DNA from: Pollutimonas sp963706785
GTDB lineage: Bacteria > Pseudomonadota > Gammaproteobacteria > Burkholderiales > Burkholderiaceae_B
DNA length: 64,000 bases
Assembly (NCBI GenBank): GCA_963706785.1
Contig: CAVPNJ010000008.1
Location: forward strand, 124,001-188,000
Reading direction: 5' to 3'
Numbering within the stretch: position 1 is the first letter of the stretch; every line of letters begins with the position of its first letter. A program made the position numbers and the translations under genes. The notes beneath the pieces are model-generated. The model was given only the letters and a program-made list of their open reading frames with translations, did not search any database and was not told where the DNA came from. Of this stretch, positions 56,507-64,000 are shown one piece after another.

Positions 56507-57640
56507 TTATTGGCTTGCGTAGAAAATCATCAGCGACCTGCGTAACTCGTCTATCACGGCGTAATGCCATACGCCTACACCTAATAAACAAGTCAGGCTT
56601 GCGAGCAGCAAACACCAACGCAAGGCCGTCGCTTGCCTGGCCACAGTTCCGAGCACATGCGTACGCAAACGATCACTGCCAAGCATGAGTCCCGCCTGTA
56701 AGCCGCGCGCCATGACCATGTCGCTAAAAAACCAGAATTGGTCTCGGTCGAGCAAACCCGTATCGAAGGTATCTGCCCCTACCATGCCCGCATCAATACG
56801 AGCCAGCATGGCATTGATGTGACTGAGTTGCCATTTGGATGTCGCCGTTTTCTGTAGCACGAGTGCGGCGCGCAACTGGGTGGATTCACTTTCGTCGCGT
56901 CCCAGCACGATGGCCAGCAACGCCAAAAATCGCAACGCCGCCACATAGCGATAGATGCGCCACAACGCAAGGCTTTCCAGGCGACGGCGTATAGGTCCGG
57001 AAGAATTCGGCAAGGACCACAGCAAAAGCATGCATCCCCCTACCAGCAATACCGCCACGAATAAATAATGCGCCTGGATCAATTCCGAAAAACGCATGAG
57101 GGAACGGGTCAGACTGCCGTAATATTCCACCGGGACGGCAGAGAAAGTGTGGGTCAGCTGCGGAACGGTGAACCACGGTATGGCGAGCATCATCGCAAAC
57201 ACCAGGAACAGCGCCATGACCGCCGACCACAGGGTCGTCACCAGGATTTCTGTGGTTTGTCGGGTCAGATTCAATACTTGAGCGAGTTCACGTAATGTCT
57301 TGATAAGCGCCGCATTGCCAAATGACTGCGCAGTCCTTATCAGGCCAAGTTCAGCTTGTGGAAAACATCCGGACCACGTGGCATACAGGTCGCCTCCGGC
57401 CATCTGATAGCTCTGGACCCAAAGCATCGATAGCCTGCCGCGAACAGAAGAAGGCCCATAGCGCCTTGCGTCCTGTTCAAATACCTCTTTGAGCGTTCGG
57501 CGTCCTTGTAAGCCGTGCAGTAACGCGGCAAGGTAATCGTAGTAATCACCGCGAACGAAGGAAAAACGCCAGCAATCGATGCTATGCAAGACTGGGCGCC
57601 AACGCGCCTCGAATATATTGCGGCGAAAGTAACGGCTCAT
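56507..57640 (-). CDS. pilR: Thin-pilus inner-membrane platform protein PilR (GspF family)
   Basis: The 377-residue protein carries two T2SSF-type domains and about three to four membrane helices (e.g. ATLWSAVMALFLVFAMMLAIPWF, YLFVAVLLVGGCMLLLWSL and a C-terminal LLLASLTCLLGVGVWH). The soluble part starts MSRYFRRNIFEARWRPVLHSIDCW. It should turn ATPase motion into pilin extraction. The ATG overlaps the pilQ stop (ATGA). Confidence 0.87.
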   Translation of the reverse strand: MSRYFRRNIFEARWRPVLHSIDCWRFSFVRGDYYDYLAALLHGLQGRRTLKEVFEQDARRYGPSSVRGRLSMLWVQSYQMAGGDLYATWSGCFPQAELGLIRTAQSFGNAALIKTLRELAQVLNLTRQTTEILVTTLWSAVMALFLVFAMMLAIPWFTVPQLTHTFSAVPVEYYGSLTRSLMRFSELIQAHYLFVAVLLVGGCMLLLWSLPNSSGPIRRRLESLALWRIYRYVAALRFLALLAIVLGRDESESTQLRAALVLQKTATSKWQLSHINAMLARIDAGMVGADTFDTGLLDRDQFWFFSDMVMARGLQAGLMLGSDRLRTHVLGTVARQATALRWCLLLASLTCLLGVGVWHYAVIDELRRSLMIFYASQ

Positions 57641-59439
57641 GTGACAGCCCTGAGCCGCTGAACAGCTGGCCGGCGGACTGAATGCAACTCCCGCAGTCGG
57701 CGTTCGGTTTCAAATGCATGGAAACGCAGTTCGATATCGCATGGATCGATCAGGCCTTTGCTGGCCTTCAATACCGCACAGTCCAACGCGGAACGGCTTC
57801 TCGTTATTTCATTGGGATATGCAGGGTCCCCTGACCTTTGAAAGTCGAGACAGGCTTGCACATCGCCCTGCCGTATGCCTTGCAGAAATTCGGGCCAAAG
57901 TCCAGGCTCGATGGTTTCCGCCACGACTGTCCGGCCGGAGTAACCGTTAAGGTCGGGCAAGTGCGGCCTGGCACACGCCGCGCAGCCTTCGAAGTTCCGT
58001 ACCCGGAACCCCTCGATGGGATAACCGAACATGGTATGGATCAGGCCCAGCCAGGCGCTCCATTCTTTTTCCGTCCGGTAATTCAAGTCGCCATGCCGCC
58101 TTCGGTCGCCCAAGCTATGAGCGGGCAGCGCGCAATCAGTACAAAGAACAGGCAGCAAAGCCTGAAATACAAGCAGCTTCAGCAAACCGGGCATCGCCAG
58201 GAAATCACGTGAGACACCTATAAAATCAGAAGCCAGCCGGTCAGGGACGAGGAGCGCCGAAGTCGCATGGACAGTGGTGTAAATATTCACACCGGAGCCC
58301 GCCAGATCCATAAATGCCCGTCCAGTTTCCTCGTCGCGTATTTCCCCCAATAACACGTCGCTCATTGCGGAACGTTTCAACGCCCTTAATTTGGCCGCAT
58401 AGTTTTGATGAGCAGCGACATCAAGATTGCGGGCGACCGTGTTCTGGATGGCATGGGGAATAAGGTATTCGACTGGGTCCTCTATGGTGATGACTTTTCG
58501 ATGCGACGGAATACCAGCGATAAGGGAAGCCAAAGTAGTCGACTTTCCCGAACCAACCGTCCCCGCGAAAATAATTGCACCACCCTCGGATAGCATTACG
58601 CGTTCGATCAGCGCCACCTGGTCATCCAGATAGCCCAATTGATTCAGTGAGGGCAGGCGCGCCGATGCTTCGCGATCGAGCAGCCGCAGACACACACTGG
58701 GACCGTTGTCCGATGCCAGGGACGCCCATCGCAACATGATGTCCCGGCCATCGACCGACCGCGTCATGCTGCCCTGTTGCTCTAGCATAGGATCGAACAC
58801 GGCGCCGTTTCCGCCGACAATGTCCATCCATGCGACGGACAGCATATCGACGAGCATGCTGGTAGGCATGCCACGGAAACGTTCGGGGGCCACATAGCGC
58901 CCCGAAAGCGTGTACTTCACCTGCGACTCTGGTTCGCGCAAGCAGACATTTAGGTGCAGGTCGCTTGCGCCATTGCGCACGCCCCACTCCACCAGATCCT
59001 GAAAAGCATCTGCCAATGCCGTTTTGGATTGGGTCAGCCTGACTCCGGGCTGATTGGACAGCGATTGTGCTGTGATCTGTTTGCGCGCAATAGCCAGCAA
59101 CAAAGGGGCTGCCAATATGTAGCGCGCCGGCTTGGCAGGCAGGTGGCCAGATTCGCTAATTTGACGTGCCAGTTCATCGGCCTGGTCACTGCCAACATGC
59201 TCGGCGAGCGCAAAAATTGCCACCGACTGGTCCATCAACAAAACGGGACAAAGGCGTGCCGCCAGCTGGTCGACATTGAATTGCTTGCTTACCGAATGCA
59301 GAAAACCCGGCGACATGGCAGCTAATTCATCCGCACTGGAGATGACTGCCGCCTGGGCGACATCAAAACGCAGCGCTGTATCGGAACGTGTGCCGACGGG
59401 TGGCAGGCCTCCCCTGCGCCAGGCGGAGAATGTCGCCAT
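57637..59439 (-). CDS. pilQ: Thin-pilus assembly ATPase PilQ (GspE family)
   Basis: The protein has about 600 residues. The Walker A motif is GTVGSGKSTTLASL near the middle, followed by the Asp box VITIEDPVEYLI and Walker B-like VLLGEIRDEETG, with GSGVNIYTTVHATSA as the His box. A C-terminal Cys cluster (CTDCALP, EGCAACARP) fits the zinc site of extension ATPases. It powers pilin assembly. I start at ATG 59439, which overlaps the pilP stop by one base; a GTG at 59454 is the other choice. Confidence 0.9.
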   Translation of the reverse strand: MATFSAWRRGGLPPVGTRSDTALRFDVAQAAVISSADELAAMSPGFLHSVSKQFNVDQLAARLCPVLLMDQSVAIFALAEHVGSDQADELARQISESGHLPAKPARYILAAPLLLAIARKQITAQSLSNQPGVRLTQSKTALADAFQDLVEWGVRNGASDLHLNVCLREPESQVKYTLSGRYVAPERFRGMPTSMLVDMLSVAWMDIVGGNGAVFDPMLEQQGSMTRSVDGRDIMLRWASLASDNGPSVCLRLLDREASARLPSLNQLGYLDDQVALIERVMLSEGGAIIFAGTVGSGKSTTLASLIAGIPSHRKVITIEDPVEYLIPHAIQNTVARNLDVAAHQNYAAKLRALKRSAMSDVLLGEIRDEETGRAFMDLAGSGVNIYTTVHATSALLVPDRLASDFIGVSRDFLAMPGLLKLLVFQALLPVLCTDCALPAHSLGDRRRHGDLNYRTEKEWSAWLGLIHTMFGYPIEGFRVRNFEGCAACARPHLPDLNGYSGRTVVAETIEPGLWPEFLQGIRQGDVQACLDFQRSGDPAYPNEITRSRSALDCAVLKASKGLIDPCDIELRFHAFETERRLRELHSVRRPAVQRLRAVT

Positions 59440-59966
59440 TACTTCGCCGTCCACAAAGTAGGATGCAGGCAGAGCGTATGCGCTTCGTCCTTGCGCTCAA
59501 GATGCACGCAGGATCCCGAAATACCGCGCAGCAAATAAGCGGAAGGGTCAGCCTTAACCCCTACTGGCAAGGCTTGGCCTCGCATATAAACATAAGGCTG
59601 AGTGCCGACAGTGATCTCGGCGAGCAGCTTTTTGCCAACCCCATAGATCGCCACGAGATTAAGTGACCCGCTGTGCGTCATACGATTGCTAGCCCTAGTT
59701 CCGGAGCCGCTACTGTCTTGCATTCCAAGCGACTTTTTAGCGTGTTCCAGAGCCAATGCGGTGTCCAGGCGCATTAGCTCGCGCACCGACATTTGGTCCC
59801 CCGAAAGGTCTTCTGCCGATGAAACCGAGGCGCAGCAAATAGTTGGGCCACACAGGAAAAGCATCGCCAACGCGATGGCCTTACAAAACGGCCGGTTGGC
59901 TGTCGAAAGCCGCGAACGACTCGTTGCCGTGAGAGGGACTATTCGAGGGATGAGCTTCGATTTCAT
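59439..59966 (-). CDS. pilP: Thin-pilus biogenesis protein PilP
   Basis: The protein has 175 residues. It starts MKSKLIPRIVPLTATS and has an export segment (CKAIALAMLFLCGPTICCASV). The mature part has VRELMRLDTALALEHAKKSLG and the family-type strand SLNLVAIYGVGKKLLAEI, as in R64 PilP. I start at ATG 59966 because AAGGAG lies 8 nt upstream; ATG 59981 is also possible. The start lies inside the end of pilO, an 86-nt overlap. Confidence 0.82.
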   Translation of the reverse strand: MKSKLIPRIVPLTATSRSRLSTANRPFCKAIALAMLFLCGPTICCASVSSAEDLSGDQMSVRELMRLDTALALEHAKKSLGMQDSSGSGTRASNRMTHSGSLNLVAIYGVGKKLLAEITVGTQPYVYMRGQALPVGVKADPSAYLLRGISGSCVHLERKDEAHTLCLHPTLWTAK

Positions 59967-61254
59967 ACAGCACTCCTTCAAGAGACACGTTCAAACTGCT
60001 GCTTTTCAAGCCTGGTTTTTCAATATTTTGAAGAGTCAGGACGACTTTGTTCCAAGCGACCGACGCGGTAAGTGGCAGCAGCAAGCTGCCCGAGCGCAAA
60101 GGGGCACTGACCTGCATGCGGCGCGTAAAATAATGCAGGGCCTCGCGAGGCCGCGGCAACGGTCTTCCATTTCCGTCAATAGGAGCTGGAACAGGCATGG
60201 CCGCAGAATTTCCGATTTCGATTTGGCTGAAAGCGGGCCGTATTGCCTGTAATGCGCTGAAAAGGTCACGCTCGTTATTTGCCGACGTCTTAAGCCGTAG
60301 AGCAGACAGCGGGACTCCGTAAGAATCGATATGCCATGAGGGATGCGCACGATCAAGAGAAACAAAATTGACCCGCCAGCCGGCCGGCGCTCGTGCCAGA
60401 AATTCACTATTGCTGGCCAGGATATTTTGTCTTTCATAACGAGCCTCGCATTGCCATTGCCGAGTCTTCATAAGGCATTCAGCCTGACGCAGATTCCAAC
60501 CGCTGATACTCGTAGGCAGCTCATAAAGAGTGTCGAGCAATACGCGAGTGCCTTGAATACCGTGCACCAGCCGATTCCGAAGCGAATTTTCAATAGCGAC
60601 TTGCCAGGCTAACTTCGGGTCTGCGGCCACTTCGGAGGGCGTGGTCGCTGTATCGCGCTGGAGAAAATTCCACATTCGCGGGATAAGCAACACCAGCAAC
60701 AAAGTAAGGATAAAACACTGCACAGGCCAGGGAAGCAATGATTTCCAGCGTCCGACTCCCTGCAGTTGGCTATGCGTCGAGCTGGCAGCTTCGAGGGCAT
60801 CAAGATCCGGCAGATCGGGAGCGTTGGCACTGCCCAACAATACGATTTGCGGATACGCCTGGTGCAGTTCCTCAAGGACTTGCCTGGCGTCTGTACTGGA
60901 TCGGTACAGACGATCGGTGCGGGCGATCACCGCGCCTTCGTGTATAGCGACCAGCCAGAAGCCGGCACGCTCGAGTTCAAGCAGCAATGCGATCGTCCCG
61001 GTGGTGAATAGTTGCGCCACGTTTTGTGCAGCCGAATGAAAATGCTTCTTACGCTGCTGCCGGTCGGGCTTCAGTGCCACTACACCGACCGAGCCGGCGG
61101 ATTCTCCAGCGAGCACCATATGCGTCGCGCGATGCTGTCTGGCCAAGCGCAATCCGGTGCGCTCAACACGCCCCCCTAAAAGAGGCAGCCATTCCAGACC
61201 GAACACCAAGTTCGTAGAAGACAGTGGAAGGATGAAAGAGCCGTCGACACCCAT
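59881..61254 (-). CDS. pilO: Thin-pilus protein PilO (PilO2 type)
   Basis: The protein has 457 residues. A soluble N-terminal half (about 1-185) precedes one membrane helix (VQCFILTLLLVLLIPRMW) and a C-terminal periplasmic part with Cys pairs (AECLMKTRQWQCEARY). This order is that of the PilO2 family of IncI and SPI-7 pili, which links the ATPase platform with the secretin. I start at ATG 61254 after GAGGGG; it overlaps the pilN stop region. AAGGAG for pilP lies inside its 3' end. Confidence 0.82.
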   Translation of the reverse strand: MGVDGSFILPLSSTNLVFGLEWLPLLGGRVERTGLRLARQHRATHMVLAGESAGSVGVVALKPDRQQRKKHFHSAAQNVAQLFTTGTIALLLELERAGFWLVAIHEGAVIARTDRLYRSSTDARQVLEELHQAYPQIVLLGSANAPDLPDLDALEAASSTHSQLQGVGRWKSLLPWPVQCFILTLLLVLLIPRMWNFLQRDTATTPSEVAADPKLAWQVAIENSLRNRLVHGIQGTRVLLDTLYELPTSISGWNLRQAECLMKTRQWQCEARYERQNILASNSEFLARAPAGWRVNFVSLDRAHPSWHIDSYGVPLSALRLKTSANNERDLFSALQAIRPAFSQIEIGNSAAMPVPAPIDGNGRPLPRPREALHYFTRRMQVSAPLRSGSLLLPLTASVAWNKVVLTLQNIEKPGLKSSSLNVSLEGVLYEIEAHPSNSPSHGNESFAAFDSQPAVL

Positions 61255-61255
61255 A

Positions 61256-62849
61256 TCAAAGCCCCTCTTCAACCTGTGCAGTGACCACCATGACCGTCGC
61301 CAGATGCTGACTCGCTGCGCGATCGCTGCCGCCGAAAGCGATCGGGATGCCTGGGTTCAGACGCCTTCCGTCGGTTTCGTCTTGACTTCGGTCGAAGCCT
61401 GAAATAAGCAGTGGCTGTCCGGGCTGCAGGACCACCTGTTGAACTGTGCCGTTGCCGTCTATGGTTACCTGCTGAAGTTGCAAAGGGTTGTCTTTATCGC
61501 CAAAGGTGACTGTCTTTAAAGGCTGGGCCACGGTGTTGTCATAAGCAACCGAGAGGAGAATTTGCCCATCGTCCTGCGCATCTGGAACCAGCGTGATTAG
61601 AGACCCTACGGTTTCCTCTCGCTGACTGACGGAAACCGAGGGCAAGGCTAACCCCGTGCCACTGGCCAAGGCTGTGGTCTGCACTTTGTCGATATACGAG
61701 AAGGTGGTACGCACCGCATGCGTTACAGGCCGCCTGTTCAAAGTCAATACTGGCATGCTGCTGCGACGCACTACCTGGCCCACTTGGCTCAACGCCTTGA
61801 TGACCGCATCGGAGCCCTGGAAGGAGCCTTGATTCAAACCCAGGCTAAGGCTGCCCGCGTCGACAAGGTTAGAACCAGGCATCGCCATACTGGCAGCAAT
61901 CTTCGCGCTGGAAAACACCAGATTCCAGTCCAGACCCGCTTCTGCGCTATCGCTCAAAACTACCGTAAGCTCTTCAAACACTAAGCGGACACGCCGCGTC
62001 ATGGCACGATTTTCATGGTCGAGGTAGCGACCAATTCGCTGCAAAACCTCGGGGGTGTCGGTGATAACAATCGAAGAACTGGCCCCCGCCTCGGCAACCA
62101 GCACACCGGCGCGTGAAAGAAACGGCTCGATACGCGCGCGTACTACGTCTAGAAGATCGTGTGGACTGCTGCTTAGACTGGTCTTGGACGTACTGATGAA
62201 GCCTTCAGCCTTGTTGCTTCCACCTAAGCCCAGCGACGCTTCGGCACTTGCATTCAGAGTCAAGGCACGTATATTGAAGACCCGCGTTTCGGTCCGATAA
62301 AATTCGATCCGATCGCCCTGGTATCGCCACATTACGCCGAGCCTAGCGCTGACTTGGTCGAGGATCCTGGCCAGAGGCTCCGCGCCCCCGCTCAATGTGA
62401 CAGTCGTTGGCGCGGCAATTGCGCGCAGGGCTGTGTCCTGCTGTGCCCAAACGCGGCAGAAACTGCTCTAAAGGCAACAATGCGTCGGGTGCCACATGTA
62501 CCGGAATATGTGTCACCGATGTAATGCGCTGGGCCAGACGTGCCAGGTCCATGGGCCCATCGGAGAACATCAAGGTGGTATTCACGTTGGCGCGTAAGGC
62601 CAATGGCAGTGTAAGTTCGCGCGCCAACGGCTGGGCCCGTCCAGCAAGCCATGGTCGAGCGACGTCTTGCGCGGCCCTTCTCGTGTCGATACTTCCGGCA
62701 GACCGATGAAAGCCTTCATGACGTGAGCTGATAGTCGAACTGGCCTGGGTAATTGACGCGGCAATTTTCTGCATCTTTTCGCCAAGGGCGCAGCCCGATG
62801 CCAGGATACATAGCGCTATTGCTGGTAAACCTCGCCGGATGCTGATCAT
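61256..62849 (-). CDS. pilN: Thin-pilus secretin lipoprotein PilN (one +1 indel)
   Basis: PilN is the outer-membrane secretin of type IVb thin pili. The first frame starts MISIRRGLPAIALCILASGC with a lipobox and runs to LEQFLPRLG. One extra G near 62447 moves the reading; the second frame continues ALRAIAAPTTVTLSGGAEPLARIL, through a secretin N-domain (VLQRIGRYLDHENRAMTRRV) to the beta-barrel region. Removing the G gives 530 residues. The other pil genes are intact, so this is more likely an error than a loss. Confidence 0.85.
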
Positions 62850-63766
62850 GACGTCCCCGCCCCGCTAACCGTACGATCGCACTGCTGGGCATAAGGAACG
62901 ATGCGCAACACCTGATTCGAATAAAAGCAAGGCTGTAATGGACGGTCGGCCAATTCTGTTGAGGCTACAAGTTCTTGTACAGCCAATTTGAAACTCGGTT
63001 CGAAAGTGGCAGAACCGACGATAGGGATGTCCGCATCGACCGCCCAATGCTCGGGCTCGAAAGTCCATCCCGCCGAGCGGGCCCATCGCACAAGGGCAGA
63101 CCGCAAATTAAGATCCTGCGGGCTGACGGCATAACGTTGCGAACTGCTATGCGAGACCGAGATGTCAAAGCTTGAGGAGGTGAGCAGCGATGCCGACGGT
63201 GCTTCCCGGACTGGGGCACTGGCTTCGCCTGGAGCAGGTGGTAACGAGATATTGACGTCGTGGGAACCGCCTATAGACGCATCAGGAACAACCATTGCGG
63301 TCTTAGCCTCGTCAGCCGGCACGGAAGCTTTCACTGATGGCGCAAGCTGACTGCCAACTGTAGCCATTACCGGGACGGTGGTGGAATTGGCGGCGGGATT
63401 ACCAAGCTGTTCGACCAGGGCTTTCAAATGTCCCCCGCGAAGGACCAGTTTTGGCCAAACGCCTTCCAAGACCATGTAAGGCCCTTCGCGCTTGTAGCTC
63501 AAAGTTCGATCGCCCGACGAAGTGTGCTCGAAAACTGCCGGCAATAGCTGCTCGGTAGGAAATTGCAGCCAGGTTCGGCGTCCGTCGTCGAACACCTGCA
63601 AGGGTGCCACACCTCGGTCACCCGATAACCGCCATGCAAAGTTGAAATGTACCGGAGAGCTTGCTGGTTGCCGATTGCTTCCAGGGATAAGCAGCGACAG
63701 ATCGGGCATGCCCGCACACGCCGACAATAATCCGGAAAATATGAAAACGAAAAGCGCTCTGATCAT
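62846..63766 (-). CDS. pilL: TcpQ-domain lipoprotein, PilL-like
   Basis: The protein has 306 residues. It starts MIRALFVFIFSGLLSAC, a lipoprotein signal with the Cys at residue 17. A linker rich in Ala, Pro and Ser (about 125-210) is followed by a C-terminal TcpQ-type domain (DLNLRSALVRWARSAGWTFEPEHWAVDADIPI), which in PilL and TcpQ supports the secretin. AGGTGAGGAGA precedes ATG 63766. Its stop overlaps the pilN ATG. It is shorter than R64 PilL but in the same place. Confidence 0.8.
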   Translation of the reverse strand: MIRALFVFIFSGLLSACAGMPDLSLLIPGSNRQPASSPVHFNFAWRLSGDRGVAPLQVFDDGRRTWLQFPTEQLLPAVFEHTSSGDRTLSYKREGPYMVLEGVWPKLVLRGGHLKALVEQLGNPAANSTTVPVMATVGSQLAPSVKASVPADEAKTAMVVPDASIGGSHDVNISLPPAPGEASAPVREAPSASLLTSSSFDISVSHSSSQRYAVSPQDLNLRSALVRWARSAGWTFEPEHWAVDADIPIVGSATFEPSFKLAVQELVASTELADRPLQPCFYSNQVLRIVPYAQQCDRTVSGAGTS

Positions 63767-63937
63767 TCTCCTCACCTGGCACAAATAAGATCACGCCCTG
63801 TTTGGGCGTTTTCGCCATCTTGCTCATGACCAGCGGGTGTTACCAGACCGACTTTTACGCATAGAGACTTTTATCGTCTCCGTGAAACAAAGAAAAACCT
63901 AAGTAAATCAGTATCTTGACCGCAACTTAGAGTATCC

Positions 63938-63988
63938 AGAAACACACAACCCCGTGGGCAAATTCAGCCCACGGGGTTGTGTGTTTCT
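63938..63988. terminator. Perfect 22-bp inverted repeat (terminator-like)
   Basis: The left arm 63938-63959 (AGAAACACACAACCCC then GTGGGC) is perfectly complementary to the right arm 63967-63988, with a 7-nt loop AAATTCA. It lies about 170 nt upstream of the pil operon. The stem is long for a terminator and lacks a clear T run, but the ends are A/T-rich. It may stop transcription entering from outside the window. Confidence 0.7.
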
Positions 63989-64000
63989 AAAGCCAGCTAT

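Overview
The window reads as a chromosomal segment of a betaproteobacterium of the order Burkholderiales, most likely family Alcaligenaceae (Bordetella/Achromobacter/Pusillimonas-like). The evidence is the housekeeping block ispG-hisS-yfgM-bamB-der-hisC-hfq-hflX-hflK-hflC-hisZ-purA, the rpsU-dnaG-rpoD operon with a long Lys/Ala-rich RpoD N-terminus, and the rpsP-rimM-trmD group. No rRNA, tRNA, CRISPR array, insertion sequence or phage gene was recognised.

Layout. 1-4.1 kb: mixed small metabolic genes (partial VOC gene, phasin-like protein, arginase-family protein, 2-haloacid dehalogenase, GST remnant, double-GNAT acetyltransferase). 4.3-14.7 kb: many small stress or envelope genes (two DUF2382/YsnF-type proteins, a small lipoprotein, CsbD-like, DUF883/ElaB-like, DUF3597) interspersed with an anchored NUC1 nuclease, a lytic transglycosylase, selD-mnmH, a YnfA-type membrane protein and a Nudix hydrolase. 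14.9-24.6 kb: chromate transporter, DJ-1/PfpI protein, a Cache-PAS-GGDEF diguanylate cyclase, a LOG-family protein, pxpA, and an aldehyde dehydrogenase that diverges from its sigma-54 AcoR-type activator. 24.6-54.1 kb: housekeeping core. 54.3-63.8 kb: allA, then a compact R64/SPI-7-like type IVb thin-pilus operon (pilL-like, pilN, O, P, Q, R, S, V) on the minus strand, closed upstream by a perfect 22-bp inverted repeat.

Working units. rpsU-dnaG-rpoD couples translation, replication and transcription initiation. hfq-hflX-hflK-hflC is the Hfq/FtsH-regulator group and ends in a clear terminator. selD-mnmH is a complete route to 2-selenouridine in tRNA. The aldehyde dehydrogenase carries a near-perfect -24/-12 promoter opposite acoR, so it is probably an inducible, RpoN-dependent unit. 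The pil genes encode secretin, lipoproteins, ATPase, inner-membrane platform, pilin and a fixed tip adhesin, but no peptidase (pilU) or transglycosylase (pilT).

Sequence quality. Genes that must be intact (ispG, hisS, valS, alaS) are broken by single-base indels, nearly all +1 insertions. Removing the inferred extra bases restores whole-codon lengths that match the families. pxpA, the aldehyde dehydrogenase, acoR, chrA, pilN and one secreted protein gene show the same pattern. I read most of these as residual insertion errors of the assembly rather than gene decay. The GST remnant is different: it also lacks an internal domain and is a genuine pseudogene.
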